A stretch of DNA of 50,204 nt from Gammaproteobacteria bacterium (GCA_011321815.1 DROS01000081.1:1-50204), one strand, 5' to 3'; shown: positions 7,484-16,140, counted from the first letter of the stretch. The notes: generated by a model not told the origin, from the sequence alone. Translations and numbers: made by a program.

Positions 7484-8860
7484 ATGAACGAATCAGTCGA
7501 CGTGGTCGATGCACGTATTTCACCCGAAGGGCGGCTTGATGTACTTTCCCGGCTTGAAGTGAGCAAACTGCTCGACACCAGCCAGGGTGATTTGTATAAG
7601 ATTTTCAGAAACTGTTCTCTGGCTGTGCTGAATTGCGGCAACAGCATGGATGATGGAAAAGAATTATTAGAGCGTTACAGTTCATTTGATATCAAAGTGA
7701 TTCAACAGGAGCGTGGAATTAAACTGGAAGTTAAAAATGCGCCGGAAAATGCCTTTGTTGATGGTACGATGATCAAGGGTATTAACGAGCACCTGTTTGC
7801 TGTACTGCGGGATGTTGTATACGTTAATAATGAAATCAACGACAATCCAAAATTTGATCTTAATACCTCGGAAGGCATAACAACCGCAGTATTTCACATC
7901 CTGCGTAATTCAAAAATCTTACTGCCCATGAAGCCACCTAATATGGTGGTGTGTTGGGGAGGTCATTCCATTAAACGCAAGGAATACGATTACACAAAAG
8001 AAGTCGGCCATGAAATGGGCCTGCGGGGAATGGATATTTGTACAGGTTGTGGCCCCGGCGCAATGAAAGGGCCCATGAAAGGGGCGACGATTGGTCATGC
8101 CAAACAGCGCATTACCAACGGCCAATACCTGGGTATCAGCGAACCTGGAATCATTGCCGCTGAATCACCCAACCCGATTGTGAATGACCTGGTGATTATG
8201 CCTGACATTGAAAAACGCCTTGAGGCCTTTGTGCGGGCAGGTCATGGCATTGTTGTGTTTCCCGGTGGGGCAGGCACAGCAGAAGAGATTCTTTATATTT
8301 TGGGGATATTGTTGCACCCCAAAAACAAAAACATCCCTTTTCCACTGATGTTGACCGGCCCGGAGTGTGCGAAAGATTATTTTGTGGGCATCAATCAGTT
8401 TATTGCGGATACGCTGGGGATTGAGGCACAGCAACGTTACACGGTCATTATTGACGACCCGGCACAGGTGGCGCGGGAGATGGCCGCCAGTCTGGAAAAA
8501 GTGCGGGAATTTCGTAAAAAAACAGGGGATGCTTTTTACTTTAACTGGTTGCTGCACATTGATCTGGCCTTTCAGCAACCCTTTTTGCCGACACACGAAA
8601 ACATGTCGGCACTGGAGCTACATAAGGATCAACCTGTACACTTGCTGGCCGCGAATTTACGCCGTGCTTTTTCCGGCATTGTTGCGGGCAATGTAAAGGA
8701 TGATGGTATTCGCACTATCGAAAAATATGGTCATTTTGAAATCAAGGGTGATGCCAGTATTATGGAATCACTGGACGTATTGCTTGCTTCATTTGTTAAA
8801 CAGGAGCGGATGAAATTACCGGGTAAAAAATATACGCCGTGTTATCAGGTTGTAACATAG
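7484..8860 (+). CDS. ppnN: nucleotide 5'-monophosphate nucleosidase PpnN (LOG family)
   Basis: Cleaves purine and pyrimidine nucleoside monophosphates to base and ribose 5-phosphate. The E. coli homologue (YgdH) is stimulated by (p)ppGpp. At 458 residues it matches E. coli PpnN (454) rather than the short plant LOG proteins. The lysine-decarboxylase-like/LOG core carries CGPGAMKGPMKGA and the catalytic PGGAGTAEE motif. Flanking N- and C-terminal extensions are as in PpnN. The ribosome site TAAGGACA precedes ATG 7484. It follows the degenerate zincin-like gene after 13 bases. A promoter-like AT-rich gap of 132 bases separates it from adk. Confidence 0.92.
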   Translation: MNESVDVVDARISPEGRLDVLSRLEVSKLLDTSQGDLYKIFRNCSLAVLNCGNSMDDGKELLERYSSFDIKVIQQERGIKLEVKNAPENAFVDGTMIKGINEHLFAVLRDVVYVNNEINDNPKFDLNTSEGITTAVFHILRNSKILLPMKPPNMVVCWGGHSIKRKEYDYTKEVGHEMGLRGMDICTGCGPGAMKGPMKGATIGHAKQRITNGQYLGISEPGIIAAESPNPIVNDLVIMPDIEKRLEAFVRAGHGIVVFPGGAGTAEEILYILGILLHPKNKNIPFPLMLTGPECAKDYFVGINQFIADTLGIEAQQRYTVIIDDPAQVAREMAASLEKVREFRKKTGDAFYFNWLLHIDLAFQQPFLPTHENMSALELHKDQPVHLLAANLRRAFSGIVAGNVKDDGIRTIEKYGHFEIKGDASIMESLDVLLASFVKQERMKLPGKKYTPCYQVVT

Positions 8861-8992
8861 CGGTTGTCAAAATATTCTTTGCTTTGTCATAAAGTGTTTA
8901 TGCGGGATGTGACCAAGAGTGGCAGGTTGTTGTGTATAAAAATAATCAGCACAATGTAAGAAAAAATGTGCAAAATCAAATAGGGAGTTTTC

Positions 8993-9643
8993 ATGAAAAT
9001 TATCTTGTTGGGTGCCCCGGGGGCGGGTAAAGGAACGGTAGCAAAAGTCTTGACGGAACTGGATGGCTCAGTACAAATTTCAACGGGGGACATTCTGCGC
9101 GGTGCAGTGCAGGCAGGCACCGCGTTGGGACAAAAGGCCGACGCATTCATGAAAGCAGGGGATCTGGTACCGGACGAGCTGATCATGGACATTATGAAAA
9201 GCCGCTTACAGGAGCCCGATTGCAAAAATGGTTTTTTGCTGGATGGTTTTCCCCGCACCATTCCACAGGCTGAGGCATTAAAAACCTTGCTGAGTGATTT
9301 GGGGCTTGCCCTGGATATGGCTGTGAGCCTGGAAGTGCCGCGCGAAGAAATTCTGAATCGCCTGACAACACGCCGGACCTGTGAAAACCCAGCCTGCCAG
9401 GCGATTTACAATGTAAGAAGCAGTCCGACAAAAGTTAAGGGTATTTGTGATAAATGCGGCAGTAAAGTAGTGCAGCGCGAAGATGAAACAGAAGCGGCGA
9501 TTAGCCATCGTCTGGAAACCTACAATGAAAAAACATCACCATTAATAGGGTATTACGAAAAAGAAGGTTTGTTGATGCCGGTGGACGCGACTGTCACTGA
9601 TGAGGTGGTCAAGGCAATTCAGGATCGCCTGAAAGACCGGTAA
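8993..9643 (+). CDS. adk: adenylate kinase
   Basis: Catalyses ATP + AMP = 2 ADP. It has 216 residues with the P-loop GAPGAGKGT, the AMP site STGDILR, DGFPRT, and a long-form LID. The LID contains two CxxxxC/CxxC-like cysteine sets (CENPAC and CDKC), so it is predicted to be a zinc-stabilised LID, as in many Gram-positive and some proteobacterial enzymes. E. coli has His/Ser/Asp/Thr there instead. The ribosome site is TAGGGAG, 7-8 bases before ATG 8993. It appears monocistronic and is followed by an intrinsic terminator at 9760-9785. Confidence 0.95.
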   Translation: MKIILLGAPGAGKGTVAKVLTELDGSVQISTGDILRGAVQAGTALGQKADAFMKAGDLVPDELIMDIMKSRLQEPDCKNGFLLDGFPRTIPQAEALKTLLSDLGLALDMAVSLEVPREEILNRLTTRRTCENPACQAIYNVRSSPTKVKGICDKCGSKVVQREDETEAAISHRLETYNEKTSPLIGYYEKEGLLMPVDATVTDEVVKAIQDRLKDR

Positions 9644-9759
9644 AAATGACTTTTCCTGTTGGATGGCGGTCCATCATCACTGGTGAGCAGAATACTATTG
9701 TAGTACGCCGGCAGTTTGGTGCTTATTACTAAGCCCACATCCGATGAGGGGTAAAACAA

Positions 9760-9785
9760 AAATGGGCTAAAGGAAGCCCCTTTTT
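9760..9785 (+). terminator. intrinsic terminator after adk
   Basis: GGGCT (9764-9768) pairs with AGCCC (9775-9779) across a 6-base loop and is followed by TTTTT. It lies about 120 bases downstream of adk, with nothing else recognisable between 9644 and 9760. Confidence 0.65.
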
Positions 9786-9892
9786 CTGGTTTTCGCGCGC
9801 CACTGGCCGGTGCCGCGCTTTTCTGTCGTTGCCATGGAATTATCCGACAGGGCTACCGGGGCAGGGGTGATTCAGCGGCAAAAAACGTGAAA

Positions 9893-9968
<76 letters not shown>

Positions 9969-10082
9969 AAGTCTTTTCACCTGAATTAATCATCAGCTTC
10001 TGCTTTGAGATTGAGTGTAGCATTCACGCGGCGGATATCACCAGAGTGTCATTTTCGGGACCTGACCGCGTAATATTTTTTA

Positions 10083-10328
10083 CTATTTTTTTGTCGATTG
10101 TTTCATCTTTTCGACAATTGCCTGTATCTCTTCTGTGCTGATGTTGGGTGGTGTGGCGTCTGGCGATTTGCTGATGGTGCCGATAGTCAGTTTGAGTTGG
10201 TCGACATATCGCCGGCAATGTATGCACATGGCCAGATGTAACCAGTAACCCGGGCGCTTCCACCAGGGCAGGTTGCGCTCCAGATAATCGCTGGAATGTT
10301 CAGTAATGTCTTTACAACTGGGCATCAT
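10083..10328 (-). CDS. zinc-finger anti-sigma factor (ZAS type)
   Basis: An 81-residue soluble protein with the pattern C-x(n)-H in the first 12 residues and HLAMCIHCRRY (H-x3-C-x2-C) in the middle. This is the zinc-binding anti-sigma fold that holds an ECF sigma factor inactive and often releases it on oxidation or metal stress. It has no transmembrane helix, unlike RseA-type anti-sigmas, so sensing is probably cytoplasmic. Its ATG overlaps the stop of the sigma gene by four bases, which supports translational coupling and a matched pair. The C-terminal third is a Lys/Glu-rich helix. Confidence 0.8.
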   Translation of the reverse strand: MMPSCKDITEHSSDYLERNLPWWKRPGYWLHLAMCIHCRRYVDQLKLTIGTISKSPDATPPNISTEEIQAIVEKMKQSTKK

Positions 10329-10936
10329 TGTCCTTCGTGCTCCTCAATGGCCATTTGGATACGACTTCTGGCTCGATGGAGCAAAACTCTTCCGTTAGAC
10401 TCAGAAACCTCCAAAATCTTACAAATTGCTTCCATACTCAGTCCTTGCATGTCGCGAAGCGTGACGGCTGCACGTTGCAGCGGTGGTAACGTGGACAGTG
10501 CATCACTGATGCAACTGCGTAATTCTGTGCTGGCGAGCAGGGCATCAGGCGTATCAGCATGCCACATGACGGGTGGACTGGCCCAGTGCGCGTTGGGTTT
10601 AAAGCGTGCCGGGTCAACAATGGGGCTTTCCTCAAGGGATTCGTCCATGCTAACTGTGCGGGATTCGTGGCGTAAGCGGCTTTTGGCAGTATTGCTGACA
10701 ATGCGTAGAATCCAGGTTTTCAGGCTGGAGCGGCGTTCAAATTTGGGTAAAGCACGTAGCACGGCGACCCAGGCCTCTTGTGCGACTTCGTCGGCAATGG
10801 CCTCACCCACAATGGCCCGTGCCAAGTGCACCATAAGTCCGTGATAGGCTGAGACAATCTGGGCATAGCTGGTTTCATCATTGGCCAGGAGTCTGGGAAT
10901 CAGCTCGTCATCACTGGGGAGCGTGGAGTTTGCCAC
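10325..10936 (-). CDS. ECF-family RNA polymerase sigma factor
   Basis: A 203-residue sigma-70 family factor with only regions 2 and 4. Region 2 shows the DEVAQEAWVAVLRALPKF segment, followed by SSLKTWILRIVSNTAKSRLR, which contacts the -10 element. Region 4 is the helix-turn-helix LPPLQRAAVTLRDMQGLSMEAICKIL...SNGRVLLHRAR. The linker is longer than average (about 45 residues, proline-rich). The start is GTG 10936 with AAAAGGT 7-8 bases upstream. The zinc-finger anti-sigma gene follows with a 4-base overlap. The pair is transcribed away from the arsS cluster, so it may control that cluster, but no matching promoter pair could be recognised by eye. Confidence 0.88.
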   Translation of the reverse strand: MANSTLPSDDELIPRLLANDETSYAQIVSAYHGLMVHLARAIVGEAIADEVAQEAWVAVLRALPKFERRSSLKTWILRIVSNTAKSRLRHESRTVSMDESLEESPIVDPARFKPNAHWASPPVMWHADTPDALLASTELRSCISDALSTLPPLQRAAVTLRDMQGLSMEAICKILEVSESNGRVLLHRARSRIQMAIEEHEGQ

Positions 10937-11205
10937 TTATTTACCTTTTAATATCAGATTTTGCTTGTAACGACAGGCTGGGAGCCGAGTCCAGAGAGTG
11001 CATTCTGCCAACTTGCCATAATTCCAGCAAGTCATTCCAGCGGGGGGTAGCAGATGGAGGTGCAGGTTTGTGAAATTGGTTCTTGCCGTCCCTTGCTTTA
11101 TCATCCGTTGCTTGCCGAGTGTCTGGTTTGCAGATTATGAAATAGTTGCATAATAAAATACAGCCATAAAATCGTTGTCAGTAGCAACAGGAGAGCATCA
11201 GAAGC
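10937..11205. promoter_or_regulatory. divergent control region between ECF sigma gene and arsS
   Basis: 269 bases serving two divergent units. Towards arsS there is a plausible sigma-70-like promoter near 11130-11157 (TTTGCA, 16 bases, CATAAT), about 50 bases before ATG 11206. ACTTGC / GCAAGT (11011-11032) is a 6-base inverted repeat with a 10-base spacer. No clear ECF-type GGAAC/TC motif pair was found on either strand. Confidence 0.35.
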
Positions 11206-12168
11206 ATGTTAGAAACATTACCGTTATTGGAAAAAACCACGTTTCCTGCATTGCAGCGCGAAACGGTATCGACACTGCAAGTGAATCTTGGCTATTTGTG
11301 TAACCAACAGTGTTTGCATTGCCACGTAAATGCCGGCCCCAAGCGAACCGAGATAATGAATGCGGAAAATATTCAAAATGTGATTGATTATCTTGATGCC
11401 TCTAACGTGAAGCTGTTGGATCTCACCGGAGGTGCGCCCGAGCTTAACCCGCATTTTCGCAAATTGATTAAAGCAGCGCGGGCCAGAAATGTGGCGGTAA
11501 TTGATCGTTGCAATCTCACTGTGTTGGACGAGCCAGGCCAGGAGGATCTGGCCGAGTTTTTGGCCGGGCACGGCGTACAGGTGACGGCGTCATTACCCTG
11601 TTATCAAAAAGAAAATGTGGATAACCAACGTGGCAAAGGGGTTTTTGACAAAAGTATCGCAGGGCTGAAAAAACTGAACCAACTGGGTTATGGGCAAGCG
11701 GGTAATAAGCTGGAACTGAGCCTGGTTTATAACCCTACCGGACCATTTTTGCCACCGCCGCAGAATGCACTGGAAGCAGATTACAAGCAGAAACTTTTTG
11801 AACAGCATGGCATTGTTTTTACACAATTGTTGACCCTGGCCAATATGCCTATTCAACGGTTTGGCAGCAGCCTGATTTCGACAGGGAAATTTAATGACTA
11901 CATGGCCCTCCTGCAAACGGCGCACAAAGATGAAAACCTGCAAACAGTGATGTGTCGCAGCCTTATCAGTGTTGACTGGCAGGGTTATCTTTATGACTGC
12001 GATTTTAATCAAATGCTGGATTTGCCCATGCAACTGACAAACATGAAAAGACCGCATTTACGTGATGTATTGAACCGGGATGTATCGGGTATTGCAATAA
12101 CGGTGCGTGGTCATTGCTACGGTTGTACGGCGGGTCAGGGCAGCAGCTGTGGTGGCGCATTAAGTTAA
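11206..12168 (+). CDS. arsS: arsenosugar biosynthesis radical SAM protein ArsS
   Basis: A 320-residue radical SAM enzyme of the rSAM/Cys-rich type. In characterised systems, ArsS transfers a 5'-deoxyadenosyl group to dimethylarsenic to start arsenosugar synthesis. The [4Fe-4S]/SAM motif is CNQQCLHC (C32, C36, C39), followed by LLDLTGGAPELNP. The C terminus carries the Cys-rich tail with CYGC and SSCGG. Some relatives are selenoproteins; here all positions are Cys and there is no in-frame TGA. AACAGGAGAG precedes ATG 11206. It heads a three-gene unit with two glycosyltransferase-like genes (5-base gap, then 1-base overlap). No arsM methyltransferase is present in the window. Confidence 0.9.
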   Translation: MLETLPLLEKTTFPALQRETVSTLQVNLGYLCNQQCLHCHVNAGPKRTEIMNAENIQNVIDYLDASNVKLLDLTGGAPELNPHFRKLIKAARARNVAVIDRCNLTVLDEPGQEDLAEFLAGHGVQVTASLPCYQKENVDNQRGKGVFDKSIAGLKKLNQLGYGQAGNKLELSLVYNPTGPFLPPPQNALEADYKQKLFEQHGIVFTQLLTLANMPIQRFGSSLISTGKFNDYMALLQTAHKDENLQTVMCRSLISVDWQGYLYDCDFNQMLDLPMQLTNMKRPHLRDVLNRDVSGIAITVRGHCYGCTAGQGSSCGGALS

Positions 12169-12173
12169 GCCTG

Positions 12174-12848
12174 ATGCGTATTTCCATTATTATTCCCGTT
12201 TTGAATGAAGCAGAAGCGCTGACAGCCCACTTGCAAAAATTACAGATTGCCCGGGCACAGGGCCATGAAATCATTGTGGTCGATGGTGGCAGCAAAGACA
12301 AAAGCCAGCACCTTGCCGAGCCACAGGTGGATCACATGCTGGCATCAAAACCCGGCCGCGCAGTGCAAATGAACAAAGGTGCGGAAGTGGCAAGTGGCGA
12401 TGTGTTTCTTTTTTTACATATTGATACGATTTTGCCGGACGATGGCCTTGCCGCAATTATTAACAGCATTAACCCCGGTGACAGTGTTTGGGGCCGTTTT
12501 GATGTGCGCCTTTCAGGTAACCGGAAGTCTTTTCGGGTGATTGAAACCATGATGAATTGGCGGTCCCGGATATCGGGTATCGCCACAGGTGACCAAGCCA
12601 TATTTATTACACGCAATTTGTTTCAGCGCATGCATGGTTTTGCAGATATTCCTCTGATGGAAGATGTGGAAATATGTCGGCGACTGAAGAAAACACGCTC
12701 GCCTGTTTGCCTTCCGCAACGGGTTGTCACCTCAAGTCGGCGCTGGGAACTGAGGGGAACCTTTAAAACCATCTGGTTGATGTGGCGCTTGCGATTGGCG
12801 TATTGGTTAGGCGCTGATCCGAGCTCTCTTGCGCGTCAATACCGCTAG
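12174..12848 (+). CDS. rSAM-associated family 2 glycosyltransferase (TIGR04283 type)
   Basis: A GT-A fold glycosyltransferase of about 224 residues. The N terminus RISIIIPVLNEAEAL is the GT2 nucleotide-binding start, DGGSKDKS follows, and HIDTILP is the DxD-like metal site. The family was named as the second transferase associated with the radical SAM/selenodomain protein and is now linked to arsenosugar biosynthesis. I use ATG 12174, five bases after the arsS stop, because the longer frame from 12114 lies inside arsS and adds no conserved sequence. The sugar donor is not known. Confidence 0.87.
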   Translation: MRISIIIPVLNEAEALTAHLQKLQIARAQGHEIIVVDGGSKDKSQHLAEPQVDHMLASKPGRAVQMNKGAEVASGDVFLFLHIDTILPDDGLAAIINSINPGDSVWGRFDVRLSGNRKSFRVIETMMNWRSRISGIATGDQAIFITRNLFQRMHGFADIPLMEDVEICRRLKKTRSPVCLPQRVVTSSRRWELRGTFKTIWLMWRLRLAYWLGADPSSLARQYR

Positions 12849-13507
12849 TGCGTTATCCCCACGCACGGATTCTGGTTTTTTGCAAAGCCCCTCAGGCAGG
12901 AAAGGTAAAAACACGCCTGGCAAAAAGTGTTGGTGAAACAATAGCAACAACGGTGCATGAACACCTCGCACGGCATTGCCTGCAACAGGTAGTGGATTTT
13001 GCCGTTGCGCCGGTAGAGCTTTGGTGCGCACCTAGTACCGGCCACGATTTTTTTCAGTATTGTGGTGCAGAACTGGGGATTCCCCTTAAACAGCAAACAG
13101 GCAATGATCTGGGGCAGCGTATGCAGCATGCCATAAACGAGACCTTGTGCGATCAGGCGCCGGTTGTCTTGATCGGCACAGATTGTCCAGCGTTAACGGC
13201 TGATTATTTGTATTCGGCATTTTCTGCGGCCAGCGAAAATAAAACAGTCATTGTTCCCGCAGAGGATGGTGGTTACGTACTTTTGGGCATGAACACATTA
13301 CAATCAAAATTGTTTGTCGATATCCCCTGGGGAACATCGCAGGTTTATGCAGAAACAATGGAGCGGGTAACCGGTGAGGTTGAAGTATTAATGCCTTTGT
13401 GGGATGTGGATTATGTTGCCGATTTACGACGATTACGCGCTGCTAGAGATGATATGCCACTGGATGAAGAATTTCGGGCATACCTGGAAAAACTGGATTT
13501 ATCATGA
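12848..13507 (+). CDS. rSAM-associated nucleotidyl/glycosyl transferase (DUF2064, TIGR04282 type)
   Basis: A 219-residue protein of the family called transferase 1 associated with the radical SAM/selenodomain protein. The fold is related to CofC/MobA-like nucleotidyltransferases. Visible motifs are FCKAPQAGKVKTRLA at the N terminus (nucleotide binding), VLIGTDCPAL (metal Asp), PAEDGGYVLLG and DIPWGTS. The start is GTG 12848, overlapping the last base of the previous stop (TAGTG), which indicates tight coupling. Together with arsS and the GT2 gene this makes a compact arsenosugar-type unit. It converges with the minus-strand ycgR gene six bases downstream. Confidence 0.87.
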   Translation: MRYPHARILVFCKAPQAGKVKTRLAKSVGETIATTVHEHLARHCLQQVVDFAVAPVELWCAPSTGHDFFQYCGAELGIPLKQQTGNDLGQRMQHAINETLCDQAPVVLIGTDCPALTADYLYSAFSAASENKTVIVPAEDGGYVLLGMNTLQSKLFVDIPWGTSQVYAETMERVTGEVEVLMPLWDVDYVADLRRLRAARDDMPLDEEFRAYLEKLDLS

Positions 13508-13513
13508 TAAGGA

Positions 13514-14269
13514 TTAACGTGCCAGACTTTTACGCGCCAGCCGCTGTAATTCGATAACAAATCGTTCAATGGTGCGGCGTTGTGTTTTGTCAAGATGCTC
13601 AAAACTTCCACCAATATGCAAACTGTTGTTCGTTTCAAGATAATTGGAATGGCATACTTTAAAGACGCAGCGAATTTTTCGTTTGTCGGGTAAATAGATA
13701 CAGCATTGTGTTTCCGCTGTGTGATTTGATAGAGCAATCTCTTTCTTTTTTGCGAAGCGCACACACATGCCGCCAGCCGAAATATCACTTAGCTCCCCGG
13801 TAAATAATGTCCCATCCTTTGTCTTGATTTCCACGGTAATTTCTTTTGCTGCACTGACAGGAACACGAAATGCATTGCGACGTTGCAGATAGCGAATGCT
13901 TTCCGGAAAATCAATAACATAAAAGGCCATATTGTTTTCGGAATCTGACCTTTTCAGGTTGACAGTAAAATTCACCTCAACACCTTCATACGTAGTATGC
14001 AGAGTAAGCCTGCCAATTTTTAAAAATAGCGCATGCCCCTCTGGCGGATGTAGTCCGTCGATAGTGATAGTGGCATCCTGAAGATCAATTGAGAGCAGGG
14101 TGGTATTAAAAAAATGACTGGAGCCCGGGAGTGTGGCGGTGATGATGGCATGTTTCTCCATCAAGGGGCGCAGTACCATTGAAATTCTTGCCGTTGACGT
14201 AACGGTTTCATATTGCTGAGTATAATCGTTATCAGCTGTTGTACGTTGTGCCGGGGAGCGGTCTACCAT
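13514..14269 (-). CDS. ycgR: flagellar brake protein, PilZ domain (YcgR/FlgZ)
   Basis: A 251-residue c-di-GMP receptor that slows flagellar rotation when c-di-GMP is high. The N-terminal ~120 residues fit the YcgR-N domain. The C-terminal PilZ domain has the RRNAFRV arginine motif and DISAGGM (D-x-S-x-x-G), both ligand-binding elements intact. It is the third gene of a minus-strand unit flgM-flgN-ycgR with gaps of 27 and 32 bases. This is the same order as flgM-flgN-flgZ in Pseudomonas, so it is probably expressed late from the sigma-28 promoter in front of flgM. It ends six bases from the convergent transferase gene. Confidence 0.9.
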   Translation of the reverse strand: MVDRSPAQRTTADNDYTQQYETVTSTARISMVLRPLMEKHAIITATLPGSSHFFNTTLLSIDLQDATITIDGLHPPEGHALFLKIGRLTLHTTYEGVEVNFTVNLKRSDSENNMAFYVIDFPESIRYLQRRNAFRVPVSAAKEITVEIKTKDGTLFTGELSDISAGGMCVRFAKKKEIALSNHTAETQCCIYLPDKRKIRCVFKVCHSNYLETNNSLHIGGSFEHLDKTQRRTIERFVIELQRLARKSLAR

Positions 14270-14301
14270 GTGTGCAACCTATGGCATTAATTTAAATGAG
14301 T

Positions 14302-14823
14302 TCAGGCAACGGCAATAGACTGACCGTGCGGCTTGTCTTGTTGTTGCCCGGTTTTGCTGTAGATGTTGGATGTGGATAAATCAGTGTTGCCACGTAAAAT
14401 ATTGAGCGCCTGCTTTAAATTGGTTGTTGAAGCATTCAATATCCGGTTGTTTATTTTATTTTGCATATTGCATTGGTTTAGTGTTTCCTGAAATTTTTTC
14501 CATAGTAATTCCATTTCAGCTTTTTCTTTGCCGTCGGGCATGCGCTGAATAAAAGCGGAAAATGTTGATTTTGAAAGTACACCACCTACTGTTTTTTCGA
14601 CGGTGCTTAACAATGGTTGTATTTGTTCAAGGTTTTTTATCTGTTGATTTTTTTGTTTTACAATGATTTCAAATTGATCAAGGTTATTATTTCCCAGGGC
14701 CTGATGTTCCTGTTGCAGGATGGCAAGCATTTCCAGTAAATGAATATGTTGCTGATCCAGGACAGTTTTCAGATTTTGGATGTCTGTAGCAAAATAATGT
14801 TTAGTCTGTTTCATTTTTTTCAT
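14302..14823 (-). CDS. flgN: flagellar export chaperone FlgN
   Basis: A 173-residue, almost entirely helical cytoplasmic protein. It binds the hook-filament junction proteins FlgK and FlgL and delivers them to the export apparatus. The evidence is position (directly after flgM, before ycgR), length, and the FlgN pattern of an N-terminal helical hairpin (DLLxML-like LHLLEMLAILQQEHQAL) with Q-, N- and K-rich coiled-coil segments. No single catalytic motif exists in this family, so the assignment rests mainly on synteny plus the helical pattern. Confidence 0.83.
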   Translation of the reverse strand: MKKMKQTKHYFATDIQNLKTVLDQQHIHLLEMLAILQQEHQALGNNNLDQFEIIVKQKNQQIKNLEQIQPLLSTVEKTVGGVLSKSTFSAFIQRMPDGKEKAEMELLWKKFQETLNQCNMQNKINNRILNASTTNLKQALNILRGNTDLSTSNIYSKTGQQQDKPHGQSIAVA

Positions 14824-14850
14824 GCTTTGTATAAATGTTGATCGGGTTAT

Positions 14851-15177
14851 TTATGCGACGAACATCATTTCAAACGCAATGAATTTTTCTGCCACACGTT
14901 GAGCGTCAATGTCATACCGGCCGGCATCAATTTCCAGTTTCAGGTTTTCGACCCGTTCGTTATCAAGGTCTGTCTGCTCATTCATGGCTTTTTCAATCAT
15001 GCGCAATTCTTCTGCCTGTCGTGTCAGGGTGATTTTATCAATCGAATTGGGTATGGATGTATCGACTGTTTTTTTTGTGCGTTCTGAGTCCTGAGTATTG
15101 CTGCCAATAGTGTTGCCTGAAGCAGCTTTGTTGCCTGATATTGGTGTTTTTGTAATACCTGTAATTTCGGCAGCCAT
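14851..15177 (-). CDS. flgM: anti-sigma-28 factor FlgM
   Basis: A 108-residue protein that holds the flagellar sigma factor FliA inactive until it is exported through the finished hook. The C-terminal half shows the FlgM signature: DKITLTRQAEEL, then RVENLKLEIDAGRYDID and a final helix VAEKFIAFE. The N-terminal half is disordered (Ser, Thr, Asn rich), as expected for an exported unfolded protein. TAGGAGAA lies 6-7 bases before ATG 15177. It is preceded by a strong sigma-28 promoter match, giving the usual feedback arrangement. Confidence 0.92.
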   Translation of the reverse strand: MAAEITGITKTPISGNKAASGNTIGSNTQDSERTKKTVDTSIPNSIDKITLTRQAEELRMIEKAMNEQTDLDNERVENLKLEIDAGRYDIDAQRVAEKFIAFEMMFVA

Positions 15178-15205
15178 GCCATTCTCCTATGCTTTCTACA
15201 TTAAT

Positions 15206-15232
15206 TTATCGACCTTTCAGGCGAATTCTTTA
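15206..15232 (-). promoter_or_regulatory. sigma-28 (FliA) promoter for flgM-flgN-ycgR
   Basis: Read on the minus strand: TAAA, 15 bases, GTCGATAA. The consensus is TAAA-N15-GCCGATAA, so only one base differs. It lies about 30 bases before the flgM start. Confidence 0.85.
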
Positions 15233-15266
15233 TTGGTGTCATGGGACTCGTCTTGTATGATTCCGC

Positions 15267-16010
15267 TCACATTTGAACGTTGACAACGCCCGGTCTTGTG
15301 ACAACGCCCTGAATGATTCGTTTCGATTGGCTGTTGCGTACGGAAATCAATTCACCGAGTGCAGCATCTTCCAATGCTTTTCCTTTTCCTCTGACTTTCA
15401 GTGTACCAATGGCAGCGACGATGGCGACCTTTTCTCCACGACGTACAAGAACCGGGGCCTTAACCTGTTTGGGGGTAATGGCATTCCCTGCGGCAAGGTT
15501 TTGTGTAAGAACTTTACCGATTACCGCATCTTTTTTTATAAAATAACCATTGCGTAATTGACTGAGTTCCTGGCGTACAAACATGATGTCCGTGGTCGAA
15601 ATTTTTCTGCCCCGAAGTAATGGCTGGGTGGCTGCGACCACTTCAGCGAAAATCTTGATTTGTGCAGGCACATAAACCGTCCAGGGTTTTGGACCGGCGC
15701 AGCGTAAACCAACAGTTAACTTTCCTTGCAATTTTGCACCTGCCGCAAGAAAGGCAGCAGGTGTTTTTTCGCATGTGACAAGTTTCAGGCGGCGGTCAAT
15801 GCGGCCTATGCTGATTTCGACTTCCTGGTCTGCGCGTTTTGCTGTCTGTGCCTGCAAAAAACTCATCGCAGTCTGGCGGAGAATTTCTGTGGGTTGATTG
15901 CCCGCGACAACGGGAGACATTAACAGCAGAAGCCCGCCGATCAGACAGGCATTTCCCCGTAAACCGAGTCGGTTTGTTGTGGTGTGCGCTTTGTTAACGG
16001 GCTGGGCCAT
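15267..16010 (-). CDS. flgA: flagellar basal body P-ring assembly chaperone FlgA
   Basis: About 247 residues, exported to the periplasm, where it assists polymerisation of FlgI into the P ring. I start at ATG 16010 (AGGAAAG upstream). This gives a positively charged N terminus and a hydrophobic segment ending SPVVAG as a signal peptide. The frame extends upstream to 16283 without sense. The C-terminal SAF domain pair is visible: LLRGRKISTTDIMFVRQELSQL, GNAITPKQVKAPVLVRRGEKV, and the terminal IIQGVVTRPGVVNV. It is transcribed in the flgM direction but has its own sigma-28-like promoter upstream. Confidence 0.9.
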   Translation of the reverse strand: MAQPVNKAHTTTNRLGLRGNACLIGGLLLLMSPVVAGNQPTEILRQTAMSFLQAQTAKRADQEVEISIGRIDRRLKLVTCEKTPAAFLAAGAKLQGKLTVGLRCAGPKPWTVYVPAQIKIFAEVVAATQPLLRGRKISTTDIMFVRQELSQLRNGYFIKKDAVIGKVLTQNLAAGNAITPKQVKAPVLVRRGEKVAIVAAIGTLKVRGKGKALEDAALGELISVRNSQSKRIIQGVVTRPGVVNVQM

Positions 16011-16113
16011 GGGCTTTCCTGCGGTAAGTTGCCGGTTTTTGGCCAATGTTGGCCGGGCTGTGTGCACACATATTCGGCATGGTGTGCCGTGTGTGCTTTG
16101 CTGCCTGATTATC

Positions 16114-16140
16114 CTATCGTCAAAAAATTGGCCGACTTTA
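16114..16140 (-). promoter_or_regulatory. sigma-28-like promoter upstream of flgA
   Basis: Read on the minus strand: TAAA, exactly 15 bases, GACGATAG, two mismatches from GCCGATAA. It lies about 100 bases before the flgA start, with nothing else between. The rest of the divergent region 16011-16384 shows no stronger candidate. Confidence 0.6.
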
